64,000 bases of DNA, from the NCBI RefSeq assembly GCF_037975245.1, contig NC_092561.1, forward strand, positions 1,092,501 to 1,156,500. Direction: 5' to 3'. The notes beneath the pieces are model-generated. The model did no database searches and was not told the DNA's origin. It saw nothing but the letters and a program-made list of their open reading frames with translations. This document shows, one piece after another, positions 25,321 through 60,057 of this stretch (its first letter is position 1; each line of letters opens with the position of its first letter). This DNA is from Apostichopus japonicus (taxonomy: Eukaryota; Echinodermata; Holothuroidea; Aspidochirotida; Stichopodidae). The position numbers were made by a program, and so were the translations under genes.

Positions 25321-25874
25321 TGACTCAGTGAATGTAAAATAATAACAATAATAACATAAGAAATTGTAAAATGCTTTGATCCAGTAAAAAAAAAATGCTC
25401 AGAAGCGCTGCAGGAGCAAAGTACCCAAAATGGACACAACAGTTATCAAACAAATGGATACGTATTCATGAATAAGAACGTCTTGAGTTCTTTCTGGAAA
25501 GTTGACACATGCTGGATTGTTGTCAGATGTAAAGGGAGATTGTTCCAAAGTTGTGGAGCTGATCTAGCAAAGCAACGTTCCCCATAGGTGGAAGTGCGAA
25601 CAGTAGGAACAGATAGCATATGTTGTACGCTTGAACGAAGCACCCTGCTAGGTCTGTATTCTTGAAGAAGCTCTTGTAGGTTAACTGGGGATAGACCATT
25701 CCTTGCTTTGAACGCAAGGACAAGAATTTTATAATTGATTCTGTCAGCAATTCTAAGCCAGTGAAGATCTTTAAGAATTGGTGTTATGTGTTGGTGTTTT
25801 TTTACTTTTGTTACAAGTCTAGCAGCACAGTCCTGATCACGATGAAGCTTATTAAGAAGATGAAGGTGGCTCAA
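25321..25874 (-). mobile_element. Non-LTR retrotransposon remnant (reverse-transcriptase C terminus and 3' tail)
   Basis: On the minus strand, 25874-25446 encodes 142 residues with the motif order found at the end of many LINE ORF2 proteins: LNKLHRDQDCAARLVT, LKDLHWLRIADRINYKIL, then YGERCFARSAPQLWNNLP and a final ...FQKELKTFLF. It is followed towards 25321 by a TTATTATTGTTATTATT-like tail, the expected 3' microsatellite. The 5' part, including the catalytic core, is missing, so it is 5'-truncated and inactive. Confidence 0.85.
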
Positions 25875-26903
25875 AAATGAGTGTTAAGATTTTGAGCATG
25901 ACTGACCTTCTGTTTTTTAATTTTTTAGCATATTTGGGTTTAATGCTGATGATATTGAATATACAAATATCTGTGCTACATTGGTAGAAATGTACTTTTG
26001 TGTGAATCTTCCAGCACCCATGACAATCACGATTCTTTGAATATCCGCAAAGAAAAAAACCTCTGAATCTGCATGTAATTATGATATATACCACTCACTG
26101 TGATGAAAAATGTTTTGCATTTTAACAAACATGGATAATGAAGTGTATGGCATTTGTTTCTAGCGAGTGTGAAATCTATTTGTAAAAAATTAATTTGACA
26201 TTTTGTTCACTAAATATGTGAAACTGACAATCTATGCATATTCAATGTAACAGCAGTAAATTAACGTAGTGTGGGTTAAATCTGAGCAGGATTCTCACAC
26301 TAACATGGTAGAATATTAATATACAACTTTTGCAGAACATGAAAATGCATGCCTGTGGTTCACATGTCTTTTGACATTCGTACTGCATATTATCGGTAGT
26401 GGGGTTTAATGTTTGTGATGATGTAACATTGGAATGCTGCTCTCCGGAGCAAACTATTTGTGTCTATAAAAAATTATATATCAAATTGAAGATTGCAATA
26501 TACAATAAACCAGAAAATTACATAGTCAGTGACATGTCTTTTCAATGTACTTTAAGACTTTCTTGTTAATAATGATCAACATTGGTCATTTATCTTAACA
26601 CATGGTCATGCATTAACACCCCATGCACCCTCTCCTTAGACCCACCCCCATCCTGACCCTGTTACATTACAACAATTCACATCAAGGTACAAATTGAAAC
26701 TGCCTATTCAGCCTATTGAAGATAGCTTGTAACTGGAGTGGATACCCCCCCCCCCCCACCTTACAATAAAAAAATTAAAAAATGATGACTGGATGCCGAT
26801 CCCTAAAAATTCTGTCAGTGGCAACCCACAATGTATCAAAGGGAGAACTGCTCGAACCATTGTGTCCAACAAAATACCGATACTCAATAAATTATTTCAA
26901 AAG
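25875..26903. other. Non-coding stretch between the LINE remnant and the zinc-finger locus
   Basis: AT-rich, with a poly-C tract near 26747. No gene is supported. Confidence 0.4.
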
Positions 26904-26909
26904 TTTATT
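26904..26909 (-). terminator. Candidate poly(A) signal for zinc-finger exon E
   Basis: AATAAA on the minus strand (TTTATT as printed), 107 bp downstream of the stop of exon E. Similar hexamers follow exon D (29358-29363) and exon C (32981-32986), as expected if each finger exon is a true 3' end. Confidence 0.4.
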
Positions 26910-27015
26910 TTGACTTGAATGCCCATGATAACGGGTATTGTTTTTTCCCTCCAAAGTTTAACCTTCTCATCAAGTTCCAAGAGAAAGTAGAAAATAATTG
27001 ATGTCCTCTGTGCTG

Positions 27016-48177
<21,162 letters not shown>

Positions 48178-48555
48178 TCTAGCTTTACAAAATTGCTGGT
48201 TTACAGAGAAACCTTCCTTGTGATTTATTCATGTGAAACAACTTTTATCATCAGGGCCTGAGGCAAACCTGTAAAGATTGTACGAACAAGAAGAAATATA
48301 TACTTAATGGTTCAAATTAAACATAGGCCTAATGAAGCTTACATTTACTCCCTAAAGCAAACTGGACAATTTTAGGAGTAGGACATTGGAATTACTTGTG
48401 AATGAAAGTGTCATATGATACAAAACTAGGTGTAGGCCTAAGCATTTGTTATAGGTTGGGAATGTTTAGTTAAGTAGAAAAAAGGATCAGGAGGAACACT
48501 TAAGTCCCCATCAAGGACCCAATAGAGAGAGAAAAAAAACTGAAGACACAAATAC

Positions 48556-49158
48556 TCAGACCCGATTACAATGCTTAAAGTGCTTGTCCAAAGCAATCTT
48601 AAGCCCATTGACATTACTTGCAAGTACAACTTTCTCAGGCAAACCATTCCACTCATTCACAACCCTATTAGAAAAGTAGTTATGCTGAATATTAATCCTA
48701 CTATGTGACTTTTGGAGTTTAAGACAATGACCTCTGGTACAACTCCTGTTAGCAAACATGAAAAAGTCGGCAATGGATAAATTGTCGAAGCCATACACAA
48801 TCTTGAAAACCTGGATCAAGTCCCCACGTAACCTCCTAAGCTCCAGTGTGGTGAGATTCAACAGTTGTAACCGCCTATAATAAGGAACACTCTTTAAGGA
48901 ACTAATCATCCTAGTAGCCCTCCTCTTGACCTTTTCAAGTACTTCCTTATCTTTAGCAAAATAAGGGTTCCAAGCCTGCACAGCATACTCCAGATGAGGC
49001 CTAACCAACTGCTTATAAAGCCTAACTACGATGTCCTCTTTCAGAAAACTGAAGTTCCTCTTGATCATACCTAAAACCCGATTACCTCTTTTAGCAGCTT
49101 TAAGACAATGTTTAGAAGGTTGCAGAGATGAACCTGGGCCTACTTGATATTGAGGCAA
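48556..49158 (-). mobile_element. CR1-like LINE fragment (ORF2 C terminus)
   Basis: A 200-codon open frame encodes RVLGMIKRNFSFLKEDIVV, YKQLVRPHLEYAVQAWNPY, LEKVKRRATRMI and LRRLRGDLIQVFKIVYG, the classic order at the end of CR1-clade reverse transcriptases. The catalytic domain is absent. It lies in the intron between the putative leader exon and the first coding exon of the NPL-ZF locus, in the same orientation as the gene. Confidence 0.88.
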
Positions 49159-49596
49159 CCTTCAAGAAAAGAATGAATAAAGTACTTTGTTTCCATCTAG
49201 GCTAGCCTAGCTAATCCAGTTATCAGGACATTCAGCTTTAAAATAAGCATAAATCTCTGGAATGCTACTAGCCTACTGTAGTACTAGTGGTACGTAGTAC
49301 TAGCCCAAGTTAAACTTAAAGGCCAAATAGGTTATGTTATGGTCCACTCCTTAGTGGAGACCTAGGCTAGCATAAATGTTAGTCGATTATTTTTAAAATA
49401 AGCTAATGAACCATGAAAATATCGGTTTAATACATCTTGCGAGTGGTAGTCTAAAACAAAGCTTTTTGAGCTAGCTGTTACGGTGAACTACCACAGCCTA
49501 GCGTTAACCTTTCGTTACATTTCTTTTTTAGGCTTAGCCTAGCCTAGTAATAGGCTAAATTTAGACCTCATAATCATATCTGTCGAAGTATCTTAC

Positions 49597-49800
49597 CACT
49601 CTCCTTAAGCTCCTGATAGGTGGCTATTACTTTAACAGTATCGATAACTCTTTGTGGTTTGAAAATTGAAATTTTTCCCGTTCACAGAATTAGAAAGGAA
49701 GACTTAAACTTAAAGTTGAAGACATATGCGGAGAACGTTAACAATAGCCAGATATAGACCAAAACTATAAAACTTGTAAGACGGTCGGAAGCTAGCAGCC
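49597..49800 (-). other. Possible 5' leader exon of the NPL-ZF locus
   Basis: A good donor (GAGAGTG/GTAAGAT) ends at 49597. The frame that would fit the next exon has a stop just upstream and no ATG, so it would be untranslated. The 5' limit is a guess; sequence around 49790-49860 is richer in CpG and contains an ATGGCTGC motif on the minus strand. Confidence 0.35.
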
Positions 49801-50070
49801 ATTAGTAGCAGAATTTAGCATGTAACGGCCACTAACAGACGACGATAACGAAAAGGACACGGGCATATGCGCAACTGATCACGCAAGCTGTTGATTTTTA
49901 CTTTTTATTATTTAAATAATTCGACATATGGAGGTATTTTAAGGGCCTAAAAACCTTCACTTATTTATTAATTAAAGTAAAAATTCTTTCTAGACCAAAA
50001 CCAGTCAGTAACATTTTACCCCTATTTCGATTCAAAATCATCGTAACTTGAAAGTGTCATCATCCTAACA
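49801..50070. other. Probable promoter-side flank of the NPL-ZF locus
   Basis: No coding signal. No TATA box was identified with confidence. Confidence 0.3.
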
Positions 50071-50290
50071 GTGGAGTGTTAGCTCAGTGGTTCACGCCGG
50101 TACCTTTCAATCATAAGGTCCCGAGTTAGAGTCACTCCAAGATAATGTATGTCATGATGTATGTATTGACAATTCATCATCATGGACGATAAAATATGAA
50201 CCTAAGAGCCTAATTTCGGTCAGCTTGCGGCTTTGACAGGCCAATGAGGCTTCTTCGCGAGTTCCTTCTTGAAAGGGGATCTAAAATACA
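50071..50290 (+). repeat. tRNA-derived SINE (family B, copy 2)
   Basis: TTAGCTCAGTGGTTCACGCC (A box), CAATCATAAGGTCCCGAGTT and GAGTCACTCC (B-box region) are followed by GGTCAGCTTGCGGCTTTGAC and GAGGCTTCTTCGCGAG. The same order occurs inverted at 22436-22660. The tRNA source is not certain. Confidence 0.8.
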
Positions 50291-52230
50291 ATATATACTT
50301 CTAGCAAAAAACCTTTTAAACACGCATTTTATTTTCAAATTAAAACAGTTCGAGTTATTCAGGAATTTAAGGGCCTAAAAAGTATCAGAAAAGACATGAG
50401 ACCCTCCTCTTTTACGTGGTATTAATCCACTACCGGTAAAAAAAAAATGCCAAGTAGAACTGTTTTTCAATCATGAATAGTTTCAGAATATGTAGACTAA
50501 CTGAAAGACTCAACGCGAAGTGTAATATTTGTAGTACTGTTTTATCTACCGGGAAAGACTATTTTGATAAGTAAGGACCAATCATGGCAGAGCAATCCTT
50601 TAAAAAGAGATAAACGCATCTAACTGTTTTGGATTATTCTCAAGTATTACGAAGCAATTTATTTTCCAATCGTATAAATGTTCAAGTTATGTCAAATATA
50701 AATGAATGGCTTAATCAGAAATGTATACATTTGGGATCATATGCGATTGTTGCTTCATGTATCTCATCTTTCGAAGTCAGCTACAAAACTGTTACATATC
50801 GACAGGGGGTAGGAGCCGGGGAGCTTTTCCCCAAAAATAGCAAATGTGCCCTACTGGCAAATAAAATGTGCCCCTTTGATGAAGAACTGTCTTTTGGATA
50901 TATTAAACCTTTGTTTATTTTCAATTTTATTTTAATTATTCACGTGCACCATAATAGTATTGATAGCATACTAACACATCATATATATTTAAGTGATATG
51001 GCCGGTGTGTATCGGTTTATAGCATAACGAGTGGTGGTTGTGGAATGAGAAAGTGCCCCTCTGATGTATAGCCCCCCCCCCTGTACTTTGGAAGCTTCCT
51101 ATCCCCCTACATATCGACATAAAAATGAATGTATATACATAGTCGTAAAACAAGTTCAATTCTTCACAACTATCCGGTATTAGACAAGTTTAGCTTTTTT
51201 TGAAGTTCAATGTCAAATAAAAGTTTCCTTTCGATTCATACTGTATCTAACAGTTTGAGTTGTCTGCTAAAGGATATAGGCTATAGCTACGTACCTATAT
51301 ACTAGATCGACGTTTACGTATTGCTAACCATTATGGCCGAAAGCGTAACGTTATACTGTAGAGGGCCGGCCACTCATCGGTAAATTACGATATCGAGCCG
51401 TGCAATCATTTGGCAATATATCTGCATTTCCTTGATTGTTTTCTTAAAGGAGCTAATTTATTCTTCCTTTTGGGTTTTATGTATAAAAGGATGATTTTAT
51501 AATAAAGACGAATTTCATAGAAAATGCCGAAATCACAATGTATCCTATCGTCCTGTATTTACTGTGCGCTCAAATATTCAATATCAGAATGCATATTCAA
51601 TGCATCCTATAGCTATTTTAACAAGGTTTCAATTAATTTTTATGAATGCTAATAAAAACATAAACAAATTATTCCCCCATTAGGCTCTTTCTTACAATAT
51701 TTGCAGAATAGGCTATAACTCTATCGTTCAAAATTAAAAGGCAAAACTAAGGGCGACAGTATTTATGTCCCCCTAAGTCAAATGTGTCCGTAAGTTTTCA
51801 GATGAATTGTCGCCTAAAAGGTCTGATATAAATATATATAGTGACCAACCGTGGGCAACGCTAAGGTATATACTAATGGCTGTTGTTATTGTTCGATGTT
51901 AATTGCTGCTGTTAGGGGCTGTTCTTAATTGCTGCTAGCGTCCAACTGGTTACATGTACACAATAACGGGGTAGAGGGATCGTCTTTTGAACGAAATCCC
52001 AGCAAGAGTCAAACATAAGTTGGGGGGGGGGGGGGTGCTGAAGAAACTGTCTTCCAATATTTTCTGCTGCCCATTTGCCCATCTCTTATATTTATATTTC
52101 TCCTTTCGGTTTGTTTGAAGGAGAGACATGGGTACAGAATGAACCGATTAACCAGTGTACAATGAAAACTTAACTGTTTAGCGGTCAATATTGGTTTTAC
52201 GAAGGGTGGTTGAAGCTGTGCAAGGTACTT
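50291..52230. other. Gene-poor stretch
   Basis: Open frames up to 132 codons are AT-rich and show no domain. Poly-C near 51072 and poly-G near 52021. Confidence 0.45.
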
Positions 52231-52236
52231 TATTCT

Positions 52237-53040
52237 ATCGTTGTGGCTATTCGCACGAACGTAATCGTGCGAATAACATTGACTATTAGCACGCATGTAA
52301 CTTGACCAATGGGCGCTCGTGGTTGATGTAACCAATGAACTGTCCTGATATGTGCTGGCCGGGAGGGATGAACAGGACATCGATGGACAATAACACAGCA
52401 GTGCATGACAATGGAACAGGAATTTGATAACTATGGGGATTTTCAGGGTTATGTTCAAAGGATATGGATACTTTTTCTATTTTTGTAATAAAGGATTCCA
52501 AAACCGTCGAAGCAGCAAACATGCTACTAGATGAATTAAGTTCATCATATTCCTTATGCATTTTAAGAAAGTTTTGCAACAAATCTTTTCTGAAATATTC
52601 CAACAAAATCTTTAATTATTTCTCTGAATTTTCCCAGAATTGATCACATCTTTGATTTCTCTCATATTTTACAGATTTGGCTATTGATTTTGAAAAAGAT
52701 AACCTTTTTTTTGAGAATCAGCAAATTTTCATCGACCAAAATCTTCAGGGGGGCAAGTGGGGGGGGGGGGGGCAAATCGACCGTGCACACCCAACACTGT
52801 GGTTGGGGCCATGGTTTACCTTCCCCGCCTACTAAGTGCTTTTCTAATCACTACATTCTAACATGCCTACTTATACCCACATACACGTTCGTGCGAATAG
52901 CAATCCTTATTGGCACGCTTTCGTGTGTAAAGTCACTGTCTATAAGCACGAGCATGTTCGTGCGAATATCGATGTTTATTGGTACGTCAACGTAACAATA
53001 ACGGTTGTTATTGGCACGTGCACGTGCCAATAGACACGAC
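52237..53040. repeat. Cluster of CGTGCGAATA / TATTGGCACG motifs with a perfect palindrome
   Basis: TATTCGCACGAACGTAATCG and its inverse CGTGCGAATA lie at 52246-52277, with related blocks (TTCGTGCGAATAGC, TATTGGCACG, TATTGGTACGTC, TATAAGCACG) at 52888-53040. Positions 53009-53032 are a perfect 24-bp palindrome with half-site TATTGGCACGTG, holding two overlapping CACGTG E-boxes. No coding role is seen, and its function is unknown. Confidence 0.7.
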
Positions 53041-54554
53041 CTTATTCTATAGTAGCATAGCAAGGAGCCTAGCGCAGCAAAATAAATGGTCCTCCAAAGG
53101 CGAGGCCCAAGTCACCTTAACCCAACCAACCAACAAAGTATTCTTTACTACGTCTTTACATAATCCATTCGTTACGCCGTGTTCCAGGGTTCCATCGAAG
53201 ATTTTGTCCCTATTAATATTCTGTTTTGTCTATAATCAATCGGATAGGTATGGCTATTCTGGGAACTGGAAACTACCTGGTGATTGATATTTGATATACT
53301 CATTTCAACTCTTTGTGATTCACCACGGTCCGTGCAATGTAGGGACTTACCTTGCACAATGTATAGAAAGCTTGGCAACTCTTTTTATAGTATCTGTATA
53401 TCTGATAAATAATAAAAACAACTTTTGATAAAGTAAAGTTAAATAATGAAATATTTCAATATATATACAACACACACAAAAGTAAAATTCCATTCTATTG
53501 TACCAACTTTCTATGGACTCAAATAGGACTATGTAGGGCCTATGTCTATCAGCCATTGTAAATTACGGGTCCGGGAATTTAACGGTACTTTGACTTTGAA
53601 ATCAGGTTTCTTGTTGTTCTGCAGAAACTTGAAAAAAATTATTGCTTTGGTATGGAGTGATTTGTATGAATCCGATGGTATTCTTTCAAACAAAAGGATA
53701 TTACAAACTATGGGCATGCAAAATTGGCGGGGGTGTGATCGCATAGCCAAAGGTTAATGATTCAGACACGTAGTTCAAAGTGTTATCCAAATTTTACTTT
53801 ATTCATACATGATCAAGGTTAGGCTGTACATCAGAGTTTTTTGTACAAGTTTCAAGAAGTTTTTGCCCCAAGCATCCATAATTTTTGGATAATTTTGGTT
53901 GTCCCTGATTTTAAATTTGGCGATGCGGTATCCTCCTCAGTACAGGCCTTAATATGTTAATGTTCATCCTTTTTATATAAATTCTAAAATCAACTTGTTA
54001 TTTGAACTTAATATATACCACATAGCACCACTGGATATTGTTTTATTTTTGTCGAGGATATCTCTATTTTTGTCCAATTTTCCCAACTAGAAATGGTGTA
54101 CAGTATTGCCGAAGAGGTGACCCTTGTTACCCCCCCCCCACACCCCCCATCCATGTGCACCATACCTGACTCAAGAAAGAACTAGTCCGAATATGCTAAC
54201 CTCGATATAAATCATAGATGTATCAAACAAGTCGAGTACACCTCCCACAACCCCACTCGAAGTTCCTGGGGGATTCCATGGCTCTCAAGTGCCACCCTTT
54301 AGACGAATCATAAACGTTTCTCGTAAGCCACTCTTACCGCAAAGTAACTTTGAATATTGCATAACGTATAGAAAGTACACAGCTTTTTGAAGTATAGCTA
54401 TTTATAATTGCCAATATCTGTGTTGAATATTCAATACAATATGTACATAAATGCATGTGTGCAAATGTGCAAATGTACAGGAATAATAACATAATTAACA
54501 CTATACAATCACAAAATTATCTCATACTCCAAACTATATATACATCCTTTAATC
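53041..54554. other. Gene-poor stretch
   Basis: No gene supported. A poly-C tract lies near 54130. Confidence 0.4.
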
Positions 54555-54660
54555 CAGGGTTGTCCAACCTATGGCCCACGGGCCACAGTCCGGCCCGGCG
54601 CAGGGTTGCGTCCGGCCCGCCAGAGATGCTCTACGGTGCGAAATTTTAGTGAGCAGATTT
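54555..54660 (+). mobile_element. hAT-type transposon terminal fragment
   Basis: CAGGGTTGTCCAACCTATGG, then CCCACGGGCCACA, then CCGGCCCG closely resembles the terminal sequence of Charlie-like hAT elements. No transposase or opposite end is seen. Confidence 0.6.
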
Positions 54661-55434
54661 ATTGATAACAATCTGAAGCTATATAATCAATCATTAGAAC
54701 CTTTTTGGTCCAAAAAACTGCATACAGGTAAGTTTGTTAGACACTCTCTCAGCGGACGGGGGTGGGGGGGGGGGGATATCACGGAGTATCACGAGTTCCT
54801 CCAATTTTGCATGCAAGAGTGAATTAAAGTGTTTTAACTAATCGCAGTATAGCCAGTCAGGCCTTTGTTTGTATATGCTCAACTATTTCAAGAATAGTGT
54901 ATAGCCTAAACCTTTCAAGACTTAAGCAACGTATTATTGTTAAAAACAAAACAAAAGTAGTATTTTTTGCTTCCTTTGATAATCGCTCAAGCAGATAGTC
55001 ATACGCTGAGCTTTATGACGTCAATGACTTGTATGGTAAAACAGGCGCTTAATTAGTGTTCGGAGGGAAAAGCCAAATTTTGTCCCCATTTTAAGGGACT
55101 CTATGTTTGCTTATACAACGCTCGTATTGATATAAATTTTCATGACCGCATAAAGGCTCTATCATCCCCTCAGGTTGGTGATGGGGATTGGGTTTACAAA
55201 GCGTGACTGACGTCCGTTGTGGTCGACCTCCCGTTAGGCTCACCCCCCCCCCCCATTTGAGAAATTCCTGTTTCGGTAGGGGGTGAGATAAAAAACGGTG
55301 CTATCATTTCCATCAATATAGCTAACTCGGTATTTAATTTACAAGACTGCGTGCGTGTTATAACTAATGTAGCCATGTGGAAGAAAGTTGGGGTAGGGAC
55401 TGGCGATGACACGTGCCCCCCCCCCAAAGGCGCG

Positions 55435-55715
55435 TAGCCGAGGGAGGCGAAGGGGTCAGCCGCCCCCCCCCCTTGAGCATATTTTTAAAATTTTTTTTTA
55501 AAGTTTTTATGATATCGCTAGTATTTTCAAAAGAGAAAATGCTAAGATGCAACTGTCAAGGTCTGGGAAGTGCCATTTCCAGCGATCTGGCAGGCATTTT
55601 CAGCCAAAATGTTCTTGTACGCTTCGCGCCAAATATGGTGGCGCTACGCTTAGATAGTTTGCAATGCCGAATCTACAGTTTCGCCCCTCCCTTGGCAAAT
55701 TCCTGGTTACACGCC
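55435..55715. mobile_element. Diverged inverted relative of the 30465 hAT-like MITE
   Basis: Read on the minus strand, GCGTAGCGCCACCATATTTG followed by GCGCGAAGCGTAC, CAGATCGCTGGAAATGG and CAGACCTTG aligns with 30530-30630 (GCGGAGCGCCACC...GGCGCGGAGCGTAC...AGATCGCCGGAAATG...GGGCCTTG). The ends read GGCGCGTAGCC and GGTTACACGCC. Poly-C tracts flank it. No target duplication is clear. Confidence 0.65.
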
Positions 55716-56163
55716 TGCCCCCACCCCCCCCTCCCAATGGCCATGTATATATCAACACACATCAAACATTTTCAAATACATAATTATGATACCAGCTGAT
55801 CAAATGTGGGAAATATACGTACATATCCTATGTTTCTATATTGACCAAAAAGGAGATGTTGTGTTTTCATTAAAGGCAACAATCAAGATACCCACGACGC
55901 ACGGAACTTTGACTAAAAATATCAATAACTGAACCGAAGTTAACTTTTTCAAAGAAATCTCGTTCTATGTATAATTTTTAGTCTTGTCCATTACGTCCCT
56001 GAATATTTCAGCAGGGCGGGGGGGGGGGGGGGCTTTCTCTTCTCCCCCTTTAAACTCTGTTGTACCCTGCAAACTAAGATTGTTCTACTGACATTATCAA
56101 CGATTGACTGGACATTTGAAACGGAAATTCAATAACTTCTTTAGCCACTACATAATTAATGAA

Positions 56164-57504
56164 CTAGATATAACCATCGGTGGATAGGCTAGACATTTTC
56201 GTGCTAACTATTGTAGCTTGCGAACATGTAGAAGTCTTCTTAATATTCTTTCTAGTGTTACGCTTTGTTATGAAAATGACAATTACTAAACAACCAATGA
56301 ATATGATCATAAGTAGGAACAGAAGTGCCAGACTTATCCAGACGACAGGCTTGCTTGTTGATGATTGGCTACCCACAGGACAGATGGAATCTTCAGTAAT
56401 GTCGGTCAGGGCTTTTGCTCTTAGTTCAGCCGGTTCTTGACACTGTGTAAACGAGTATGGAATGCAATTTGTTCTCCCAAGTTGTAACATCCACTCTCTC
56501 AACCATATAATGTCACAGCCACAAGATAGATAGTTGAATGAAAGGCAAATACCGGAAATGGGTGGCATAAAGTCCAGCATCCCTTGCCCGAGAGTGGTTA
56601 AGGAATTTCCAGATAAGTCTATATACTGCAGTTCGTTCTGAGTACTAAATGCAGATGGATGTATACTGGTTAATCCGTTCCACTCTAGATGGATCTCCCG
56701 TAATCTTGCATTGCTCGATAGCATTTTGTCATCTATGTAACTGATGTGGTTATAGCCAACATATATGATTTCCAGATTAGGTAAATTTCGCAAGACGGAC
56801 TCTCGTAATCTGGTGATATTTTTATATTCTAAATTGAGGTATTTCAAACTGGTGGTTTCTTTATACACAGCAGTCGCTTGATTTTGGAACAAAGTTTCGT
56901 TGAAACTCATCGATGTGTCACCTAGGTGTAATCTCTCTAAGGATTGAAAAGAAAGAAAAAATCCCGCCTCCAACTTGAGATCACTATTGCTTTGAAGGTC
57001 AAGTTCAGAAACTTCGTTCATTTGCCCAAGGGAATAACTTCCAAAACTCAACAGATTGTTTCCATAAAGTTCAATTTTTGTCAGCATATTATTCGATAAT
57101 GCTTTGTCTTCGATTATCGAAAGGTGACTGTTGTAAGTTATGCTTACATGTCGAAGTTTTTGTAAATAGTTAAGATCAGTGTTACGCAACATGGAGATGT
57201 TCGTATCTGAAATATCCAGGAATGTCGTCTCTACTGGCAGATCGATCGGAACTCGGTGTAGATCGGATCCGGTACAATGAGCTATGACATCATCATTCTC
57301 TTCGTAACAGTAACATGATACAGGGCAGTCATATGATATTATGTCTTCAGACGGTGAGTTTGTGGTCGCTGATTGGACTCCTAATTCCTGCGTTGTTAAG
57401 GAACAAATCACCAGAGAGTATATGACCAGTAATAGATGGGAAGGACCAATCATCGCGGAACAGTACATAACGCAGAGGAGACCAATAATCGATGAACTGG
57501 ACAT
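56164..57504 (-). CDS. Leucine-rich-repeat type I membrane protein (single exon)
   Basis: An intact 446-codon frame from ATG at 57504 to the stop at 56164, without introns. The first ~40 residues are hydrophobic (signal peptide or anchor). A cysteine-rich LRR N-cap follows (CPVSCYCYEEN...AHC, about 60-77), then about eight to nine leucine-rich repeats (for example LEIIYVGYNHISYID and LQYIDLSGNSLTTL). The LRR C-cap is CGCDIIWLREWML...CIPYSFTQC...SICP. A transmembrane helix (about 392-417, ISLALLFLLMIIFIGCLVIV) and a ~30-residue Ser/Thr/Lys-rich tail complete it. There is no TIR or kinase domain, so it is not a Toll-like receptor. The fold suggests a cell-surface ligand-binding or adhesion role; the ligand is unknown. 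Lack of introns may point to retroposition or to a tandem single-exon LRR family. Confidence 0.88.
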   Translation of the reverse strand: MSSSSIIGLLCVMYCSAMIGPSHLLLVIYSLVICSLTTQELGVQSATTNSPSEDIISYDCPVSCYCYEENDDVIAHCTGSDLHRVPIDLPVETTFLDISDTNISMLRNTDLNYLQKLRHVSITYNSHLSIIEDKALSNNMLTKIELYGNNLLSFGSYSLGQMNEVSELDLQSNSDLKLEAGFFLSFQSLERLHLGDTSMSFNETLFQNQATAVYKETTSLKYLNLEYKNITRLRESVLRNLPNLEIIYVGYNHISYIDDKMLSSNARLREIHLEWNGLTSIHPSAFSTQNELQYIDLSGNSLTTLGQGMLDFMPPISGICLSFNYLSCGCDIIWLREWMLQLGRTNCIPYSFTQCQEPAELRAKALTDITEDSICPVGSQSSTSKPVVWISLALLFLLMIIFIGCLVIVIFITKRNTRKNIKKTSTCSQATIVSTKMSSLSTDGYI

Positions 57505-57754
57505 ACAGGATACCGATAAATCTGTACGGATTACAACAAAGCAAACTTATTAGTGTTCAATAAAAAAATGACAAAAACATATTCGGAGAGTTTTATTTGA
57601 ACAATATCGTAAGAGTGATGCATATTAATATATAACTCACATCTCAAGGGTGGATGGAGGGGTAGGAGGGGATGGGGTCATTCCTCGATAAAGGAACATG
57701 TCGACTCTAAACGTAAGCAGTATTGGCTCAAATTTATGCAAGAAAGATTCCCTA

Positions 57755-59937
<2,183 letters not shown>

Positions 59938-60057
59938 TCATCGTTGTTCATATTTATCCCTTAGCCATTCTTTCAGCCAAAACGGGGTAATGCTCCATTT
60001 TTCCAAGTTTCTGATTGTTCTATTGTTAACATTGTTTTCCAAGAATAAAAATTTCTT
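59938..60057 (-). CDS. Possible terminal coding exon, unrecognised
   Basis: A minus-strand acceptor (TTTGTTCCTCCTATACAG) opens a 40-codon frame that ends in TGA. It reads KKFLFLENNV, then NLEKWSITPFWLKEWL and RDKYEQR. The Trp-rich composition looks coding-like and unlike the AT-rich surroundings, but no upstream exon or family was found. It may be a chance frame. Confidence 0.25.
   Translation of the reverse strand, partial: KKFLFLENNVNNRTIRNLEKWSITPFWLKEWLRDKYEQR

Noticed and set aside
52286-52606. 106-codon minus-strand frame (start MLEYFRKDLLQ)
   Set aside because: The first half looks protein-like, but no family could be named and there is no splice or promoter context; it may be a transposon relic.
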